NCBI GenBank assembly: GCA_039881145.1
Contig: JAYKKI010000015.1
Coordinates: 23,243,501-23,307,500 of the forward strand
Length of the DNA stretch: 64,000 nt
Source: Druceiella hillmani
Lineage: Eukaryota > Arthropoda > Insecta > Lepidoptera > Hepialidae
Direction of reading: 5' to 3'
The translations under genes and the position numbers were made by a program. Under the pieces are notes generated by a model. The model ran no database searches. It was not told the DNA's origin and saw only the letters and a list, made by a program, of their open reading frames with translations. Position 1 is the first letter of the stretch, and each line of letters opens with the position of its first letter. Below are positions 11,062 through 25,000 of this stretch, one piece after another.

Positions 11062-12134
11062 TTGTTAAAATTATTTTGGTTTATACCTGGATGTTGACAT
11101 CATAATGTATTCATCATATGTAGTCATAATGTATGAAAGTCAATAAGTTCTTTCTCACGGTAAGGTATTATCGGATTCTTTTTCTATCGTCAACGTATCT
11201 ATCTGGTCAAGTGCTGGCATTGGTGGTTTGTCCGTTATATTTCAATTGTTCGTTTAATCGTTCGATGGTGAAGGAGGCCGATATGTACCTAAAATAAAAA
11301 TATGTTGCAAACATTACAATATTACATTACAGTATTAATATGTAACGGAAAAGATTTGTTACTGCCTCCTCTTAGTCGAAGTTTTCTATATCTTTGAGAG
11401 ATGATAATAGTTTCTTGGAGGAATAGTGCCTTTTTTTTGAAACATTCCCATAAATTTCTATATGAACTGCTGAATTAAATTCCTAGAAAGTAACTCAAGA
11501 AGATAAGGTGTTGAAGATTTATTAAGGACATAGGTATACCTGCTTCATTTGCTTTTCTTAATGTAGATGTATATTTTTTTTCTAACACATCTGTACATGT
11601 AGGCTTTTCAACCTATGCTAGAAATAATCATAACACTCAATAAGTGAAAATTCTTATTAAAAAATAGTAACTAGTCAACATAAAAGTTTTTCCTTAAAAA
11701 ATAATTGTTCAATATAACAAGAGTTGCAAAGGATACCAACATGATTAAAACAAGGTAGTCGCGGTATATGGTTAACGGTCAATCATTTGGCACTAAAAAT
11801 TCAGCACATATCAGACATTAATGAGCGCTCGCGTGGTACTGAAAGTAACCGGGCGGCGCATCGCATTGTGTAGCAATTTGACAGTTGTAATTACGTTTGT
11901 TTAAAATTTTATAATTTTATAGTTTTCAAAAGAATATAAGATTTTGTTTTATAATGAACTAACAATTATTATGATGTGAATTTTAGGTAATAACATTAAT
12001 GTAGTAGGGAGAAAATTACAGTTAATTCTCTGTGTTTTAGTAATTTTGGGGCTTTGAATGGGATTTTTTTCTAGATACTCCATTTATATTTGAAAATTGG
12101 GAGGATTTTTTTCAGAAACTTACAAATATGCTGC
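11062..12134. other. AT-rich DNA, no gene seen
   Basis: Nothing recognisable. A slightly GC-richer spot (11820-11880) has no open frame or repeat partner that I can see. Confidence 0.45.
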
Positions 12135-12144
12135 AAAATAAAAA

Positions 12145-12362
12145 TAAAACCTGGTAGATATGAATACAACTCACATTATGAGAGTTCCGTAAAAATCGAG
12201 TACTTTATTTGCCAATTCCAAAATTTCTATATCGAGTAAAGCAAATTTGGAGTTTTTAAGTCAAACGATTTCTGAGAAAAATGGCTGTGATGTACGGATG
12301 GATACGGGAGTAATCTTATATTAGTTTAGTCCTTTTTCCTTTTAAGGTACGAAACCCAAAAA
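12145..12362 (-). mobile_element. AGGGTTCCGTAC-type repeat, minus strand
   Basis: Read on the minus strand, the end at 12362 reads GGGTTTCGTACCTTAAAAGG, close to the family start at 4354, followed by the ATCCATCCGTACATCAC block that replaces the usual TCTGTC repeats and then TTTTTCTCAGAAATCG. The inner end fades out near 12145. Confidence 0.5.
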
Positions 12363-15300
12363 ATAGACACAAATGAAAGAAAATAGGCTGATTAGAAAGA
12401 ACTACGATTTTTAAAAACTAAAGTATTCTCAAAACCGGTGTAATTGTTTATTAAAAGAATAGGTAAACGTATGCGTTTTTGTTACAAATGATTATTTTTG
12501 CGTTTTAAGTTTAAAAATCACATACTGTTGAATTATATTTATTTTACATAATAATAAAAAATATTTCATATTTTAAAACTAAGTTAACTTATTGTTGCGA
12601 ACCTCCTATATTTGGAGTGTAACTTTTTACATTTGTATTGAGTTTAAATTTATTATATTGGTCTACGGGTAAAGTAGGTTGCATATTTAGTTCGTAAATT
12701 TTTCATTAAAAGAGGTGTAGTTGTTAACATTAATATATTATAAGGGAGGTAAGTAGATAAGAAAGTACACACAGGTATATATAGACCTGAAGCAGTTACT
12801 ATCTTGAAGCCAAAAGAGGGAGTGTGGTTTTGTATATCAGTGAGTATGTAGTTATGCGTATGTGCTTAATGATTCATGATGTGTTTTTATTTGTTTTCAC
12901 CCTTTGAATAAATATTTAGATTTATTACTTACAAATTGACGTGATTGACTAGTTTTTATATACCAAAATTGAAAAAAAAACCATGACTATTGCTTTGACA
13001 ATATATGCATATACATATGTAGATATGTATGAACGTATTCAGTTAAAAGTTGCAAACGTCTGTTCGGATTTCAATTAATGAGATAAAATTGATATTAAAT
13101 CCAACTGAAGCTCGTGATATTCCAGGTCATATTGAACATTATAGGGGCTAAAAATGTTAAGGTAAAATATTTTAACAAAAACTTGAACTGACTAAATAAC
13201 GAATAATCCTCGTGAGTCAAAAACTTTTTTTGATATTTATCACAGTATTTGATTCGAAAAATGTCTGGTACATCATGGTAAACATGGCTTTTAATTCTTT
13301 TCATTCTTCTTAGATAATTTCATTTCGATTGCCAAAAGGTGAACATTTTGAGTCTATTATTAGGCCAGGACTGATTTTTAGAATAGTTCGAAGTTTGGCG
13401 CAGTAAGGGCAAAATTGTGGATAATGAAAACGACGTGGTTGCGTGCAACAACGCGATGCAGTAGTCGTAATTTCTTTGTTCGTAAGCCTTATTTATTTTT
13501 GATTTCTTGTGAGCAACCTAAAATCTCCCAATTAAATCGTCAATTGACTCAGTATATGGCTCAATATCTATATCAATGGCGCTATATCAATATATGGCTC
13601 AGAAACGTTTCCATACAGAAGTAAATCTCTGCAAACAAAAATGAACCAGATGTCTGCTTAAGTTTTATATATATGTCAGCTGAATTGGACCAACGGCTTA
13701 GGTATACATACGAGTTTTATTGCTAGTGACAATGTATTAAAAAAACAATGCCATCGTTATTTGGCTATTTGCAAATAATAGTGCAGGTTTCCATACGAAG
13801 TTCCCATTGTTCAGGCGTTAAACGTTCGACGCTATTTGTCGGTATTATGTAGTCATAAAAATAGCTCAATAACTAAAAGCATGTATAGCATATTTTCTCC
13901 ATTTACGTTAATTATTAATAATTTTAGATAACTTTAAATTGGTGATAGTCAATTTCATTTTCCCTCCATACATAACATTCTCGGCAAAATTGGATGTGGA
14001 CCATACAACAAATTACATCACGTCTTGTTTGGAATCGTTTATATCACTCAAACACCTGTGTTTATTTTGATGGTATTGATTGTCTCATTATTCATGGAAA
14101 AAAGAAATACGAATTGACTGTACATTGTAAAAATGCAAAATTCGTTGTAATAATTATCATCTAATTACAACAATTAATAATCTAATTACAACAATTTTTA
14201 ACATAGTAATAAGTACATACGTATTCAATATGAGAGGTAACTTTATGCTTAATATACTTTTAGCCTTAATACAAACTAATTTCAATTAATTTTTTGATGT
14301 TACGTATACAATAATTATTTTTGGAATAGTATATTTAAATTTTTATTTAAACGAACATGGGTATTATTTGTTTTCCTTTCTGTTTTGAAAAATATTTTAA
14401 ATAAAACAATTAATTTCTTTCTTTCTTTTAAGCTTACAAATCAGAAGTGAAAAACTAAACGACCTACCTTATTGTATTAACCCAATATTGAAAACTAATT
14501 TAGTAACAAATGAAGTCTCATAGGAAACGATAGTGATAAAAGGAAATTTTAGTGATAAAAACGAATATGAGACCAAGCAAAAGAAATATATAGAGATTAC
14601 ATTTATAAATTCATGTAAAAATAGTCTAATCCATAGGTTAATCCATAGGCAACTTAATTACCAAATATAACGTTAGTCATTTTCTTACATTGTCGCCATT
14701 ATTTTGTAGTTACATAATCCAAAATTAGGACAACATTAAATCATCAAACTCGCTTGCGCTCCCGATGCTAATAGAGACCCTAACTACCCGCATTAGTCAA
14801 CGTTACATTCTCTCCTCTTGCTTTCGTCGCCATAACTTTTTGGGTAAATACTCATAACCTTCTCGACCCCACTTAGATGCTGAAAATTGGTGTACGCGCG
14901 TGTCTGGCATAAGAAAAACTTCCCAAAATCGAGCTAGTTCCGGCCTTCATGTTTCGGTTTTACCGATCGCCAGTACATATAAGGGTACATATGTTATCTT
15001 GTATTACGGGTTGGATATCAGCCCCTCAAATGAATATTGGGAAGGCGGTCGACGAAACTATAAACTTGAGAAGTATTTCTCAGCCAATACTCTTGATCAA
15101 TTTGAAGCTTACAGTATCGGCCCGGAGTAAATGAGGGGAAGTAATGATTTTTAGATTTATTGGCGCTTGCTCATAAATTGCTTGCTTGAACTTTTGTAAT
15201 TTTTGTTAACGTCAGATATACTTTATCTACTTCTATAAAAACTATACGTGTCTAATCCATATTTATATTTTCATACTTGCCTTAAATCTGTATCCTGGAC

Positions 15301-17574
15301 TTACTTTTTAATTTGTTCCTATCCTTTTAAGTTTTGATAATGTTAAGTTTTCTAATGTAAACTTCAGAACTTTTAAATTATCCTCGTTCTTAACTGATAC
15401 GATTTTCTCATGGAATATCCATTTTTAATACCATATTGTTAAATATCCCAAGATTTTCGTAGCATCGCCTATAAATCTTCGAACGGTCTTTTTTTTAAAT
15501 GTATATTTAAAGTTCAAAAATGTTGAAAGTAAATTCTATTTTCTGCATATATTTACAGTATGTCTGCAAATTATATTGCGTACATATGCCTCTGGATATA
15601 TGTGTATTGGGCTTAGTTTTCGTTCATTCCTTTCATATTATATTTAAATCTTAAAGATTATGTCTATACAGTATACAGAGAGACATATCATAAAGGATTC
15701 ATTAATATAAATGTGAAACTACTAAAGCTAGAAATATAAAATTTTATAACGCTTTCTACGCTATAATGTATCAGAAAAAATATTTTTTAATGAAAACAAG
15801 AAAACTTACCTACCTAATTATTGGATTATAAACATGAAGAGCCTAATAAACAAATAACTATTCATGGATTTTTGAAACTGGACCCTTAAGGGGATAAAAG
15901 GTGTGTAAAATTTTAATATGAAAAAATTATATAACATGTCTACCAACGTGGAATAAGTTTAAAAACTTACCAAGTTCAAACCTAGCTATTAAATTGAAAA
16001 TATGTTTATTTCGTCGTTATTAAATTTTGAATTACTTATTTGATACAGAAAGTGAATTTAGCTAACTCTCGGATTTCAACTTTCTTTATTCTTGATCTTG
16101 TTGGCTGAATATTCCGTCACAGTTTTTACATGAATATATTTATTAGCATTACAAAGGAGTACCAAAGTTTATACGAAAAAAACATAACAGGCTCATTATC
16201 GTGAAATATGTTTTAAGGAACTTTGTTTACAAATTTAAAGATGTTCTTATTTCACTGATCCATGGAATTCAACTCCCGAGCGAAAGAAAGTGTGTGTCAA
16301 AGTTTATAAGGAAAAATAGTAACTATGAATACGACAGAATGAATCTAAATAAATAATTACACCCTTATTTCACCAATTGTCGAGAATTAACGTCTAAATG
16401 TGTCAAAGATGATGTCCGAATTTGTATTTAAAAACCACAAAACACACTTATTAATCTTATATGCAGCAGAGCCGTCTTTTACGGTTCAGCTTGGCATCTG
16501 TCACACTTTACAATCCCAAGTTTCCATAGTTTACGATCCGAGTAATTGGATGAACAAAATGATACTAATATTATGATCTACAGATTCAAATGTCTGCCGA
16601 GTTTCTCTATTGAACACGCTGTTTACGATTTATTCTGATTAAAATATACATGAGATATCTGTTTTTAGAGTTCCCTCTCTTAAACGCTAAAATCAAAACA
16701 TGGAAACATATCTATTGGCTCGCCTGTCTCCCGTCACCTAGCATAGATACATCAAAATTTCAAGCTTTAAAACATAGAGGAAAATATGAAAAAATAAGCT
16801 TTTTTTCTATTAGTTTTTGTGTTGAGAACATATTTTTATAATATCTACTACCCATATTATGTGGGTGAATGCTGCTAAATTCTTAATTAATATACTAAAT
16901 TACTAACGAATATTGAAAAGGAATATAAGTGATACTCACTGCCTGGAAATTACGAAGAATTAAAGCTTACAAAAATGAATTCCAGATTCCCATTCCCATA
17001 AAAGAAGAAAAATGAATTCCATGCAAAATAATTGTTCATCTTATTTCGGTTTCACGCCATGTTCGATCGATCACAGGTCTAGATATAGCATCAAATGTTT
17101 AAGAAAAAATAAAATGCCCATTTGAGAAAAGTATGACAAGGCCTTTTTGCCACTTTTTTAAAGTAAAAGTGGTGGCAAACAGTTTTCTCAGTTTTCAATT
17201 AGTCTCTGAATATTTACTGCAGAAAGTATGTTAAAAAAACTTAATACGAAATCACTCTATTAATTTCCTTCTATAGTTATATCTGTGCAATCTTTATTAT
17301 GGCAAATAAATACACTTAATAGTTCTTAGATATTGTTTGATATAAGACACAAATAATTCCAAATTGAAACTACTTTGTTTCAGCATCTTTTACAGGAAAG
17401 ATTCCTAATACTATTTTTCTACTTAATTTATATAAAATATATTTCATGTGCTACTTTGATAGAAATTTTAGATCGGAAGCCACTTAATTTGTATTTCAAT
17501 ACGTGACACTGAAATTTTCAAAATAAAGGTAACAAGAGAAAAAAATTGCGAAAACATTTTTGCATTATTGCCAA
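12363..17574. other. AT-rich DNA, no gene seen
   Basis: About 5.2 kb. Short open stretches at 13415-13624, 14900-15130 and 16650-16841 have no recognisable domain or splice context, and two of them overlap in different frames on the same strand. A TATATA and an AATAAA near 12776 and 12907 hint at a solo LTR but no target duplication was found. Confidence 0.45.
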
Positions 17575-17690
17575 GCTACACCCGTCCAGCGCCGCTCGAA
17601 CAGCGGCCAGAAATTTAATCCTGGTTCCGGTGGTGCGCCGCGCCGTTAAAAGCCGTATGGATTGTGGTTAACCGAACAGAATAGGGTAAA
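17575..17690 (-). repeat. tRNA-derived SINE fragment, minus strand
   Basis: The minus strand reads ACGGCTTTTAACGGCGCGGC, GCACCACCGGAACCAGG and CGAGCGGCGCTGGACGGGTG, matching the central part of the SINE family (copies at 1356, 43054, 48165). The tail is missing and the B box is decayed to GGATTAAATTTC. It appears older than the other copies. Confidence 0.65.
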
Positions 17691-18995
17691 ACTATTTTCA
17701 AGCGGTTTACAGAAAAAATATGTTAAAAGATATCACGAATTCAACAATGTAATCTGAGCCCACTATATAGTAAATATAAAATTATTGCATAACGTGTCAG
17801 CCGATTCTGAACTTGATAAAAAACTCTGGGAGATAAATGGGTGAGGTATAAGGAAAATTAAAAACTTAATTGTCGTTAATCATTTAGGGTCATTGAATCA
17901 GCGACATGTAAAACAGAACAGAACTATTGTCGAGTTTATTTTAAATTTAATGTTAGAATTTCTTATGGTATTCAAAACAGATTGTGAAGGTCCATTGTTT
18001 TGATTAGTAAAATGAATAATGTGGAGTAATGTTCAACTTTTTAGTTTCACCACTTGCACTTGAAATCGAAGCCTTAGGGCGAACTACTCAATAACTTATA
18101 CATTCGTCGCGTCCTTATATTTATAAAAAATCTTGTACAAAACATCAATGCCTTTATTCAATATACAAATATAGAAATAAAAAAGTCAACGTACACAAAC
18201 ACGCATTTTCAAAAGTTCTGCTTACACATATAAGGTATTTAGGCTTTTCATTAAGAAAATTGTTACGTACACACGATCTGCCATGATAAATTGACGATTT
18301 TTTCCATTAGGTAACAATTTCTGACTAATGGATAAATAGCAATCATATTAATCATAGCCGGGCATCCATGTCAAGCGATGTGTATGAGGGGCAATGAGAG
18401 GAGTCGTTACTAAGAGTGAATTTCACTATAGCTGTATTTTCACTATATTCATGAAATTTTTCAATAAAATATACATTTCATTAAAAACGTTCGGAATTTA
18501 TTGCATCATATTGCAATAATCTAACAATAACAATTGCCAGTTCGTATTATTTTTAACCTTAATACTAGTCACACTTTGTTACCATATAACCATTTCTTAG
18601 CTCAAAAAAAAATAAATTCAACTGAAGACGTAATATACCACATTCAACTGATCTAACTGTCGGACCTGCATTTTGTTATGTAAGTAATATGTTTTTTCTT
18701 GTTTTGATTATAATTTTTGCTAATAATTCGAATAAAGTTCAATTTATCATACTGGCGTTGAGGGAGATATATTTTCGCTTTATTAGGTGTTATTATATTA
18801 GACTCGAACAATCTGATAATGAAATTTAATGCAGTAAACGTGCGACTTAGATATCAGGCTAAAATATCGACAGTTTTTCGATACTTATAAACGTGTCTCT
18901 AAACGGCCTAAAGTAACCTGGTTCCGTCGGTAGTGCCAAGGTGGAAAGTAAAAAAATATTGCAAATTATTTACTTCTGATAACTTAATGTTTTTA

Positions 18996-18998
<3 letters not shown>

Positions 18999-19046
<48 letters not shown>
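18999..19046. repeat. (TA)n microsatellite
   Basis: Pure TA run of about 48 bp. Confidence 0.97.
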
Positions 19047-19049
<3 letters not shown>

Positions 19050-19364
19050 TAATGGATGTAATGCATGCCAAATAGCATGGGTACCTGTGAAAATAAAAAT
19101 AAATTATCACATACATATGCAAATAAATAATGGTAACACATATACGTAGTCAGCAAAGCGATAGTCCCGTTGTTTCCGCATACAAGAGTGATATGTAAAA
19201 TCTGTGAGCCATTCGATGCATTTCCATACCAACATGAATTTAATTATATCTCATATACATGTTAGTGATAATACTATCCAAGAAATGAAATAACGCGAGA
19301 CCAAAAAAGAAAAAAAACTTGAAGTAATTAACTTCTACAACTCAATCGAACAAGAAGTCGACGC

Positions 19365-19399
19365 GGCTGATGAATTAAACTCTATTTAATTCATCAGCC
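19365..19399. repeat. Perfect 15-bp hairpin
   Basis: GGCTGATGAATTAAA (19365-19379) is followed, after the 5-base loop CTCTA, by its exact reverse complement (19385-19399). There is no T run behind it and no flanking open frame, so the role is unknown. It could be a remnant of a foldback element or a transposon footprint. Confidence 0.9.
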
Positions 19400-20769
19400 T
19401 CTAGTAATTCTACGCGTTGGCCGAGTGCGGTCTTCTATGTCATGGGCAGTACGGTATAATTAGTGCGATTATTAAACATACAGAAAAAGTAACAGTAAAA
19501 CCAAACAGTCAGTTTGTTCATAAAATGTTATTAGACGCCAAATGGAAAACCAAGTATTTTGATAGTATATGGTACAAATGATTATAAAATGATGTTTGTG
19601 AAGATTAGACAGTAAACTTAATTACTGATTTCTTCAATATTAGTTAATTCGAGAAAGAGAAGACAAGTGTAATTTCCTGACCTGAAAATTGGGAAAATTA
19701 TATTATTTCACAAGAATCAGTACTTACTGGCGATGCTGTGTAAAATAAACTTCAATGTGCATACTTAATATTTAAATGAACGCCAGAATGACGTTTTCAT
19801 AATTACATCATTTATTGAGTCGATAGTTTTAATTCTTTACCTACAAGTTAGTAGCTTTTACTTTTTTCATAACACGTTATATAACGGTACATCATGCAGT
19901 GATAAGTAGGGGTATGATGCTTTCTCTTCCCTCAAATGAAAATTGATTCCTTTAGTCCTAGACTATAGTCTCAGAAAAATGTTGCTTTCAAAGACAAGGG
20001 ACGCATCATCAATTTAAAGCCTATTGGTAGAAGAGTTATTAAAACAACGTCTTCTATTATGTCGATACTTCCTTCACTTTCATGATGTTATTGAATTTTT
20101 TCTATCTACCACTCAATGCATCATGTAATTGATACATATAATAAAAGTGTAGAACTGGCCTGTCTGTACATTGAAGATATTTGAGAGAAAATTATTTAGG
20201 GGCTCTTAATAAAAGTGATAGAATAAAAAAATGTGGATTTTAGAATTTCTCACCTTTAAAAATTGATTCACCGAATTAGAGAATATGCGTATTAAATATT
20301 TTACAAATTTAAACTAAACAACAATAACAAAGAAGTGTAGTAATGCAACTGCAAAATGTATTTGTGGTTATCAATAGCCACGTGTGTTTCAAATGGCGTA
20401 ATAAAGTTTTCCATCCAAACACACATTGGCAAAATGGACAGGGTCGGGAATGAAGTGTGTAGTCGTAAAGAAGGGTAAATGCTTAAGTAATTTTGGATGT
20501 GACCAGATTCATGAGGGCAGACGTCGTTATCGGTCATCTTCTACACGTAAATTTGTTTGATTTTTTATGTATTCGATAAAAGCTCATTTTATTTTCTTAA
20601 CTTGTTTTAATCTGTACATACTGCCCAACAATAATGTCCAACAAGTTTTAATCGGTATCCATTATTTGTAATTTAATTACATTGGTAGGTTTAGTATTAG
20701 GCTGCAAAAATTCTGTACATTGAATATATTTAGGAAAGTATTTGGTTTAACCAATAAAAGTAACGGAAA

Positions 20770-20940
20770 AATAAATTTATGTCTGCATGTGTGTCTACGT
20801 TTTTGTGTGCCCGTGAGTCTGTTTATATTTAAATGCATCACGTAAGAACAAATAAAGGAATTTCGATGAAGTTTTTATTGGTAGATTTCTTTAGATCTGG
20901 GGTAATAAATAGGCTATGTTTCATTGTAATCAACGACGTA
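20770..20940 (+). repeat. Possible dispersed insect repeat
   Basis: A GTCTGCATGTGTGTCTACG stretch, ATCACGTAAGAACAAATAAA, a GATGAAGTTTTTATTGGTAG stretch and AATAGGCTATG follow in the order I remember from dispersed repeats in several insect genomes. No ends or target duplication were identified. Confidence 0.3.
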
Positions 20941-21854
20941 TCCGACCTATATTTTCTACGTGCAACCTATATATCCTTCAAATAAAAAAAAAATATGTTA
21001 ATTTAACATTTCGATACTAAATGCACTTAGTTAAAAAGAAAAATACTTTCACAATTATTACAGCAGATGGTGCTACGTATATTAATCTCACAATTAAATT
21101 AATAATACTGCCTAAAAGTTTATGCGAACGAAGTCGTGGGCACAACAATTATATAATATAGTTCATATTCCTTATATTGTAGCATATTATAAGTTACCTG
21201 CTTCAATATTTAATAAATTTCTAAATTGCCGAATGATATTAGTTCAATTATGTTACAATTTTATCATTCAGATTCGAAACTATTACATGAAGCGGTTGGT
21301 TAAAATAGAGCTTTATATGAAGGCTATATTAAGTTACATGTCTCATAAATAATGTATGTCGCCACGCAGTCACATGTGACCAAGAGGAATTGATTTGAAA
21401 AGTTTTCTCATTAGATTTCATCGCACTGAATGCGACATGGTACTTCTATTTAAATAATGTTTAAGTAGATGTAATTTTGACAGCCCGTCGTAAATTATGT
21501 AGTCATAATCGTGATAATATATCAAAAAGTTGTACCGTTATATTACGTAGTTGTAGGTATCTTTGTAATATAAATATGTGATCAACGACTTGAATTTAGA
21601 AATCATACGATAGAAATCATACGCTCATTTACAAGTTAAGTTGCTGCGTTACATATTAAACAATATTCATTTAATATTAACACAAATTTGGCTCTAAAAT
21701 TATAAATCAATAGTTATTGAGATTTATGATCGAGTTTTAGTTCATTTTTATTTGGCGTATATATAGTAAGAATATATATCATTCATAAGCTTCTGCATTT
21801 AGAGTCATAAGATGCGTCAACGTTTCTCTGTCAGAGGTTAAGTTGTTTGATATA

Positions 21855-22010
21855 CGTTTTTGGGATTCCGTTAACGAATGAAAAGACCGGAACCCATACA
21901 ATTTCGTCATGTCCCTGTCTGTCACACTTTTTTTTTGCTATAGTTTTAGTTCTACGTAAATTAAATTTTGAAAGTAAGGGTATATAGTGCCTTATAAAAT
22001 GCTTCATATT
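21855..22010 (+). mobile_element. AGGGTTCCGTAC-type repeat, diverged
   Basis: TTTTGGGATTCCGTTAACGA followed by CCGGAACCCATACAATTTCG and GTCCCTGTCTGTCACAC has the same order of blocks as the copy at 4354. It is clearly older. Its inner end fades out near 22010 and no inverted partner was seen. Confidence 0.5.
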
Positions 22011-25000
22011 GAAATTAATACTTCATATAAAATATTAAAAAAAATTAATATGCTCCCATAGTAGGAGCAAAAAAGTCTTTTTTTCGTACACATCATTAAG
22101 GTGGATAAAAATGGATAGATCTTCAGAAATGAAATATAAGCTTCATTCAACATTTTTAATTTTTAAGCCTCATTCGTAAAATATTAAATTTATAAATGAC
22201 GTTGAATTTACCCCCGCTTCTAATTTTCAAGCTACGGGCGTGTTTTTTTTTCTACAACTAAACAAAAGTCGTGTTCACTATTTTTTAGAAATGAGACAGG
22301 GTTTAACTAGGTGTGATAAGTAAAATATGATATTGTAAATTTTTACAGCAATATTAGGAATATATTAATTGATAAATTCGAAATAAATTTGTTAATTTAC
22401 TTAGCATTTATATTGATTTTATGTCTTCGGTTTAAAATTAATTATAAAAAAATTAAAGATTTTAATTCATAAATTATTTGAATGGGCGTTCGATTAAAAT
22501 ATTATATGTTAACAATATCAGTTATTGTATGGATAATTTTTAAATAAATACTATCATTTCCACACAATTTTTTTTTCTTTTTAACTGTAATAATTCTCTT
22601 AAATTCTACTCTAATGATATTCTGCAAGAGAACGTGTGTTTAATTACGTCAATATACAAGAGTAAAGAAATTTAATTCTTTTCCTTTTTAATCGACCTCG
22701 TCTTACATCAATCTTAGGGGTAAAACATAGATTTTGGTGGACTATTTCAAGGAGAATGTCATCGGTAAAGCTTTTGAAAATGCAATCAAAAATGTTATGT
22801 GCATTTTTTGGTACGATGCATTCTTCTGGAAATATGAGTCTAGAAAATGTTAACTGGCGTGTTCCAATGGATGTAACTTTTTAAATATGTATGCGAACTT
22901 TTTAAAAAATTACCGTGGCGGCATTTATTAGCTGCTACAATGGAAAATTGTTTTGGGGCGCATTCCTAGGCTTGTAAAATAAACGCCCGGTAATATTCAA
23001 GTATTTAAAAGTAATATTACCATGTAGGCACAGAACCATCGTAGCGTGAGTTATACTCATTCATTTCTTTTTCCAAAAACAGTTTTCTGATTTCATGTTT
23101 AATCTAATTTCTGAAAATATTTCTTTCTCAAAATATTATTTATCTCTCAAATAACCTAAATTTTATCTTTGTCTCTATTTCAACTTTTAATCCGTATGTC
23201 ATTGTTATTAAAAAGTAGAAAATTAGAAAACTGTACTTCGTAAAAAGAATAATGATCCATCAAGTAAGACGATTAGAAAGAAAAAAGGCCTGTACTGATA
23301 TAAAAATTAAGTGTAAATATGAAACGAAATTATAATAAAATGTGCCAGCATTGAAATCTATACTCTGGTATTTCCAATTCTCAAATCGTATGAATAAATT
23401 GAAATGATTAAAAACTCATTTTCAACAATTCATCGACAAAATTTCAGCTTTGCTATAACTACAAAAACGAAGCAACAATTAAAGAAGGTAGTTTCGCTTC
23501 ACTAAAGGTTTATTTCGTTAGAAGTGGAGTGAACGATATTTGCCTCTTGTTAACTTTTCACTGAATCGCTGACTAGTGAGTATGCGTTATAGTTTTGTTT
23601 CTACTGGAAATAGCGTCAAAATTGGGTAATAGATCATCATATCATGATAAAATTGAATGGCCGTAACTTAATTTTACACAAAGATATAATAGTGAAATTA
23701 TGGAAGTCGGAACATCTAAAGTAATATTTTATATTTAATTTCTAAAGTTTTATATTTGGCACTACCTGTATAGTTTGCATCTATATAGAAGGCTTTGCTT
23801 ACCATCATTATTATATCCGCAATCATTATATCTTTATTTCTAACATGTACACCTCTAGTGCTGCAACGCATAATGTTTCATACTATATATGATTCGCCAG
23901 TTAACTAAATTTTCGATATTGTCGCAAAATATGTGTGGCGATAATAAATATACTTATTTTGGAAAATTTATTATTGTTATAACTGTTACACGTAAAAACA
24001 TATTGCCTTTAGTTCGGTAAAAGAATTTTGAAAATTTTCTATTTAATAAAATACTATTTTGTCCAATTATGGCTATATCCACAAATGAGGGTAATGTACG
24101 TATGTAAACAGGAGTAAATCAATTCCTTTATGATAGATCTTTTACAATTAGATTAATGTTCATGAATAATATCTAATTATATTCATCTTAACTTTGCTAG
24201 TAATACTAAGTATAATTTTAAAAAATTATGGATTTATAAATGGATTGGAATAACTAGTATATTAGTTTAACTTTCTAAGGTGTTAAAGAGGCAAATCTGT
24301 TATAAATTCCAAGGAACTTTAAATATGGTTGTTAGTACTAAAGCAGTAATGAGCCTAAAACGGATGAATAGATATTTTTGAGATAAAAATACGGATGTTA
24401 TTAAAGCAAAGATTTAATTTATATTTATTCTGACGAAAGATACTTTTGAGATAAAAATATTATTAACGGAGAAAAACTAAGTCGGATAAATAAATAAATA
24501 GGTTAAGAAAACTGCGGACAAAAGCTAGTAAAATGAAGGTAATAAGTATTAAAATGTTTTTTAATAATTTTTTTAGTATAAGTATAAAAAGGAAATCAGA
24601 AATTCAAAGAAAAATCCGATTGTTTATTCTAATAAAAGATTTCTGTAACTTTGACATCTTACTTGCTTTTACTTTTGAAACCGTTAACTTTTTATTATCT
24701 TGGTATCAAATGTATTGGCCAGACAAACGAGGGTTGCAAGTAAAAAAACCTTTTGTCGGTGTGATTTTGTTTTTCGATGAAAGTCCGTAGTGGTTCAGAC
24801 ATTAAACGTTTTCTTAGAACTGCATGAATTTAAATTAACCTATGACTGAACGCTTTGGAAAGTTCGATATTAGAACTCGTGGTAAGACTTGTAATTAAAT
24901 AACATTTCAGTGAGGGATATTATATCCGTCAAATGAAAAAAGGGAAGTGGAGAAAAAAGTGGTAATAAATCACTGATGTAATAATAAATATTTCTTAACA

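Larger units (their letters stand above)
17691..21854. other. AT-rich DNA, no gene seen
   Basis: No gene recognised. It contains a TA tract (18999-19046), a perfect hairpin (19365-19399) and a possible dispersed repeat (20770-20940). Confidence 0.45.

Noticed and set aside
12592..12960. Possible solo LTR (TGTTGCG start, TATATA at 12776, AATAAA at 12907)
   Set aside because: No second LTR, no target-site duplication and no defined CA end could be found; TATA and AATAAA strings are expected by chance at this base composition.
14900..15134. Two overlapping plus-strand frames of 76 and 61 codons
   Set aside because: Different frames of the same sequence, no recognisable domain and no splice context; slightly GC-richer DNA explains the lack of stops.
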